NCBI GenBank assembly: GCA_963605535.1
Contig: CAVCXB010000157.1
Coordinates: 1-7,119, forward strand
Direction: 5' to 3'
Length of the DNA stretch: 7,119 nt
From: Anthropogastromicrobium chipingensis_A
GTDB taxonomy: Bacteria > Bacillota > Clostridia > Lachnospirales > Lachnospiraceae
The notes under the pieces were generated by a model. That model was not told the DNA's origin. It did not search any database and saw nothing but the letters and a program-made list of their open reading frames with translations. The position numbers and the translations under genes were made by a program. Positions 6,815-7,119 of the stretch are shown one piece after another. The first letter of the stretch is position 1; each line of letters starts with the position of its first letter.

Positions 6815-6893
6815 CAAACAGAAGCAATTCGAATGATTCAAACAGAAACAATTCGAATGATTCAAATGATTCAAACAGAAATGATTCAAACAG
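6815..6893. repeat. 24-base tandem minisatellite in the rhaB 3' untranslated region
   Basis: Two 24-base units (6815-6838 and 6839-6862) differ at one position. They begin CAAACAGAA and end ATTCGAATGATT. They are followed by shortened units of 9 bases (6863-6871, CAAATGATT) and 15 bases (6872-6886, CAAACAGAAATGATT), then a partial CAAACAG (6887-6893) that runs into the terminator stem. All unit lengths are multiples of three and 9 + 15 = 24. The full units contain the palindrome ATTCGAAT. The array starts five bases after the rhaB stop codon and is non-coding on the + strand. It probably arose by slipped-strand copying and may vary between strains. Confidence 0.85.
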
Positions 6894-6930
6894 GAATCCT
6901 GGGGCATATCGCCTCGGGATTCTTTTTCTT
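6894..6930 (+). terminator. intrinsic terminator after rhaB
   Basis: The left arm GAATCCTGGGGC (6894-6905) pairs with GCCTCGGGATTC (6911-6922) over 12 positions, two of them G-U, around the loop ATATC. It is followed by TTTTTCTT (6923-6930). This is a textbook stem plus T tract and closes the rhaB transcript. Confidence 0.92.
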
Positions 6931-6973
6931 TCCCATTTTCTTTCTAGTATTTTTATAAAAAAGTACCATACAT

Positions 6974-7001
6974 TTGACTGATTTCTCAATATATTTATAA
7001 T
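6974..7001 (+). promoter_or_regulatory. promoter 1 for the gene starting at 7113
   Basis: TTGACT (6974-6979) and a perfect TATAAT (6996-7001) are separated by 16 bases in an A/T-rich stretch directly after the rhaB terminator. A transcript from here would have a leader of roughly 105 bases. Confidence 0.55.
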
Positions 7002-7019
7002 ACTTGCAAAGTTATTTTA

Positions 7020-7048
7020 TTTACAGCAGGCATATTTCGTGGTATGCT
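7020..7048 (+). promoter_or_regulatory. promoter 2 for the gene starting at 7113
   Basis: TTTACA (7020-7025) and TATGCT (7043-7048) are separated by the ideal 17 bases. Start of transcription would be near 7055, just before a small hairpin. Together with the site at 6974-7001 this suggests tandem promoters, or only one of the two is real. Confidence 0.5.
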
Positions 7049-7057
7049 TATAGCAGC

Positions 7058-7075
7058 ATCAGGGAAATGCCTGAT
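7058..7075 (+). other. short leader hairpin ahead of the last gene
   Basis: ATCAGG (7058-7063) pairs with CCTGAT (7070-7075) around the loop GAAATG. It would lie at the very 5' end of a transcript from the promoter at 7020-7048, where such hairpins can protect the RNA. It is only six pairs, so chance is possible. Confidence 0.3.
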
Positions 7076-7112
7076 AGTGAAGCGGATATAAGCAGATAAG
7101 GAGAGTACCATT

Positions 7113-7119
7113 ATGCAGA
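7113..7119 (+). CDS. start of a gene cut by the window edge
   Basis: An ATG at 7113 followed by CAG and one further base (Met-Gln-...) is preceded by AAGGAG (7098-7103) with a 9-base spacer, and by one or two promoters. This is a convincing gene start, but only two codons are present. Position after rhaB makes another rhamnose gene conceivable; nothing in the sequence tests this. Confidence 0.6.

Noticed and set aside
6815..6893. possible CRISPR array
   Set aside because: The units abut one another without unique spacers and are of unequal length; no cas genes are nearby.
6722..6907. 61-codon - strand frame with a Cys/Leu/Asn/His repeat
   Set aside because: It is the antisense of the 24-base minisatellite and the rhaB 3' end. 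It stays open only because repeat units are multiples of three, and no ribosome site is evident.

Overview
The window reads as chromosomal DNA from a low-to-moderate GC Firmicute, most likely a gut clostridium of the Lachnospiraceae (Roseburia/Eubacterium/Coprococcus-like). This rests on AGGAGG-type ribosome sites, A/T-rich gaps with hairpin-plus-T-tract terminators, TTGACT/TATAAT-type promoters, and the style of the proteins. The genus is inference. All convincing genes lie on the + strand and no gap exceeds 300 bases.

Layout: (1) 1-2362 is a metal-efflux unit. A 72-residue heavy-metal-associated (HMA) protein with a DCANC metal site is followed, after a 132-base leader with strong and mutually exclusive hairpins, by a P1B-type ATPase of the Zn/Cd/Pb subgroup that has no HMA domain of its own. 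A long hairpin terminator closes the unit. (2) 2421-3673: a 13-bp perfect inverted repeat stands in front of mutY, the adenine glycosylase that removes A mispaired with 8-oxoguanine. (3) 3692-5350: a promoter and a 525-residue protein with an N-terminal PIN/NYN-like nuclease fold joined to about 390 residues of charged, low-complexity sequence. The end of that tail resembles histone H1/AT-hook proteins. (4) 5403-6930: rhaB (L-rhamnulokinase), then a 24-base tandem repeat inside its 3' untranslated region, then a terminator. (5) 6974-7119: two candidate promoters, a short hairpin, a good ribosome site and the first two codons of another gene.

The units look functionally independent: metal efflux, oxidative DNA-damage repair, a putative nucleic-acid-binding nuclease, and deoxy-sugar catabolism. 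I see no mobile element, CRISPR array, tRNA or rRNA. The window is mostly ordinary housekeeping/accessory chromosome. The parts most worth a second look are the PIN-like protein with its chromatin-protein-like tail, the alternative hairpins ahead of the metal ATPase, the inverted repeat before mutY and the minisatellite after rhaB.
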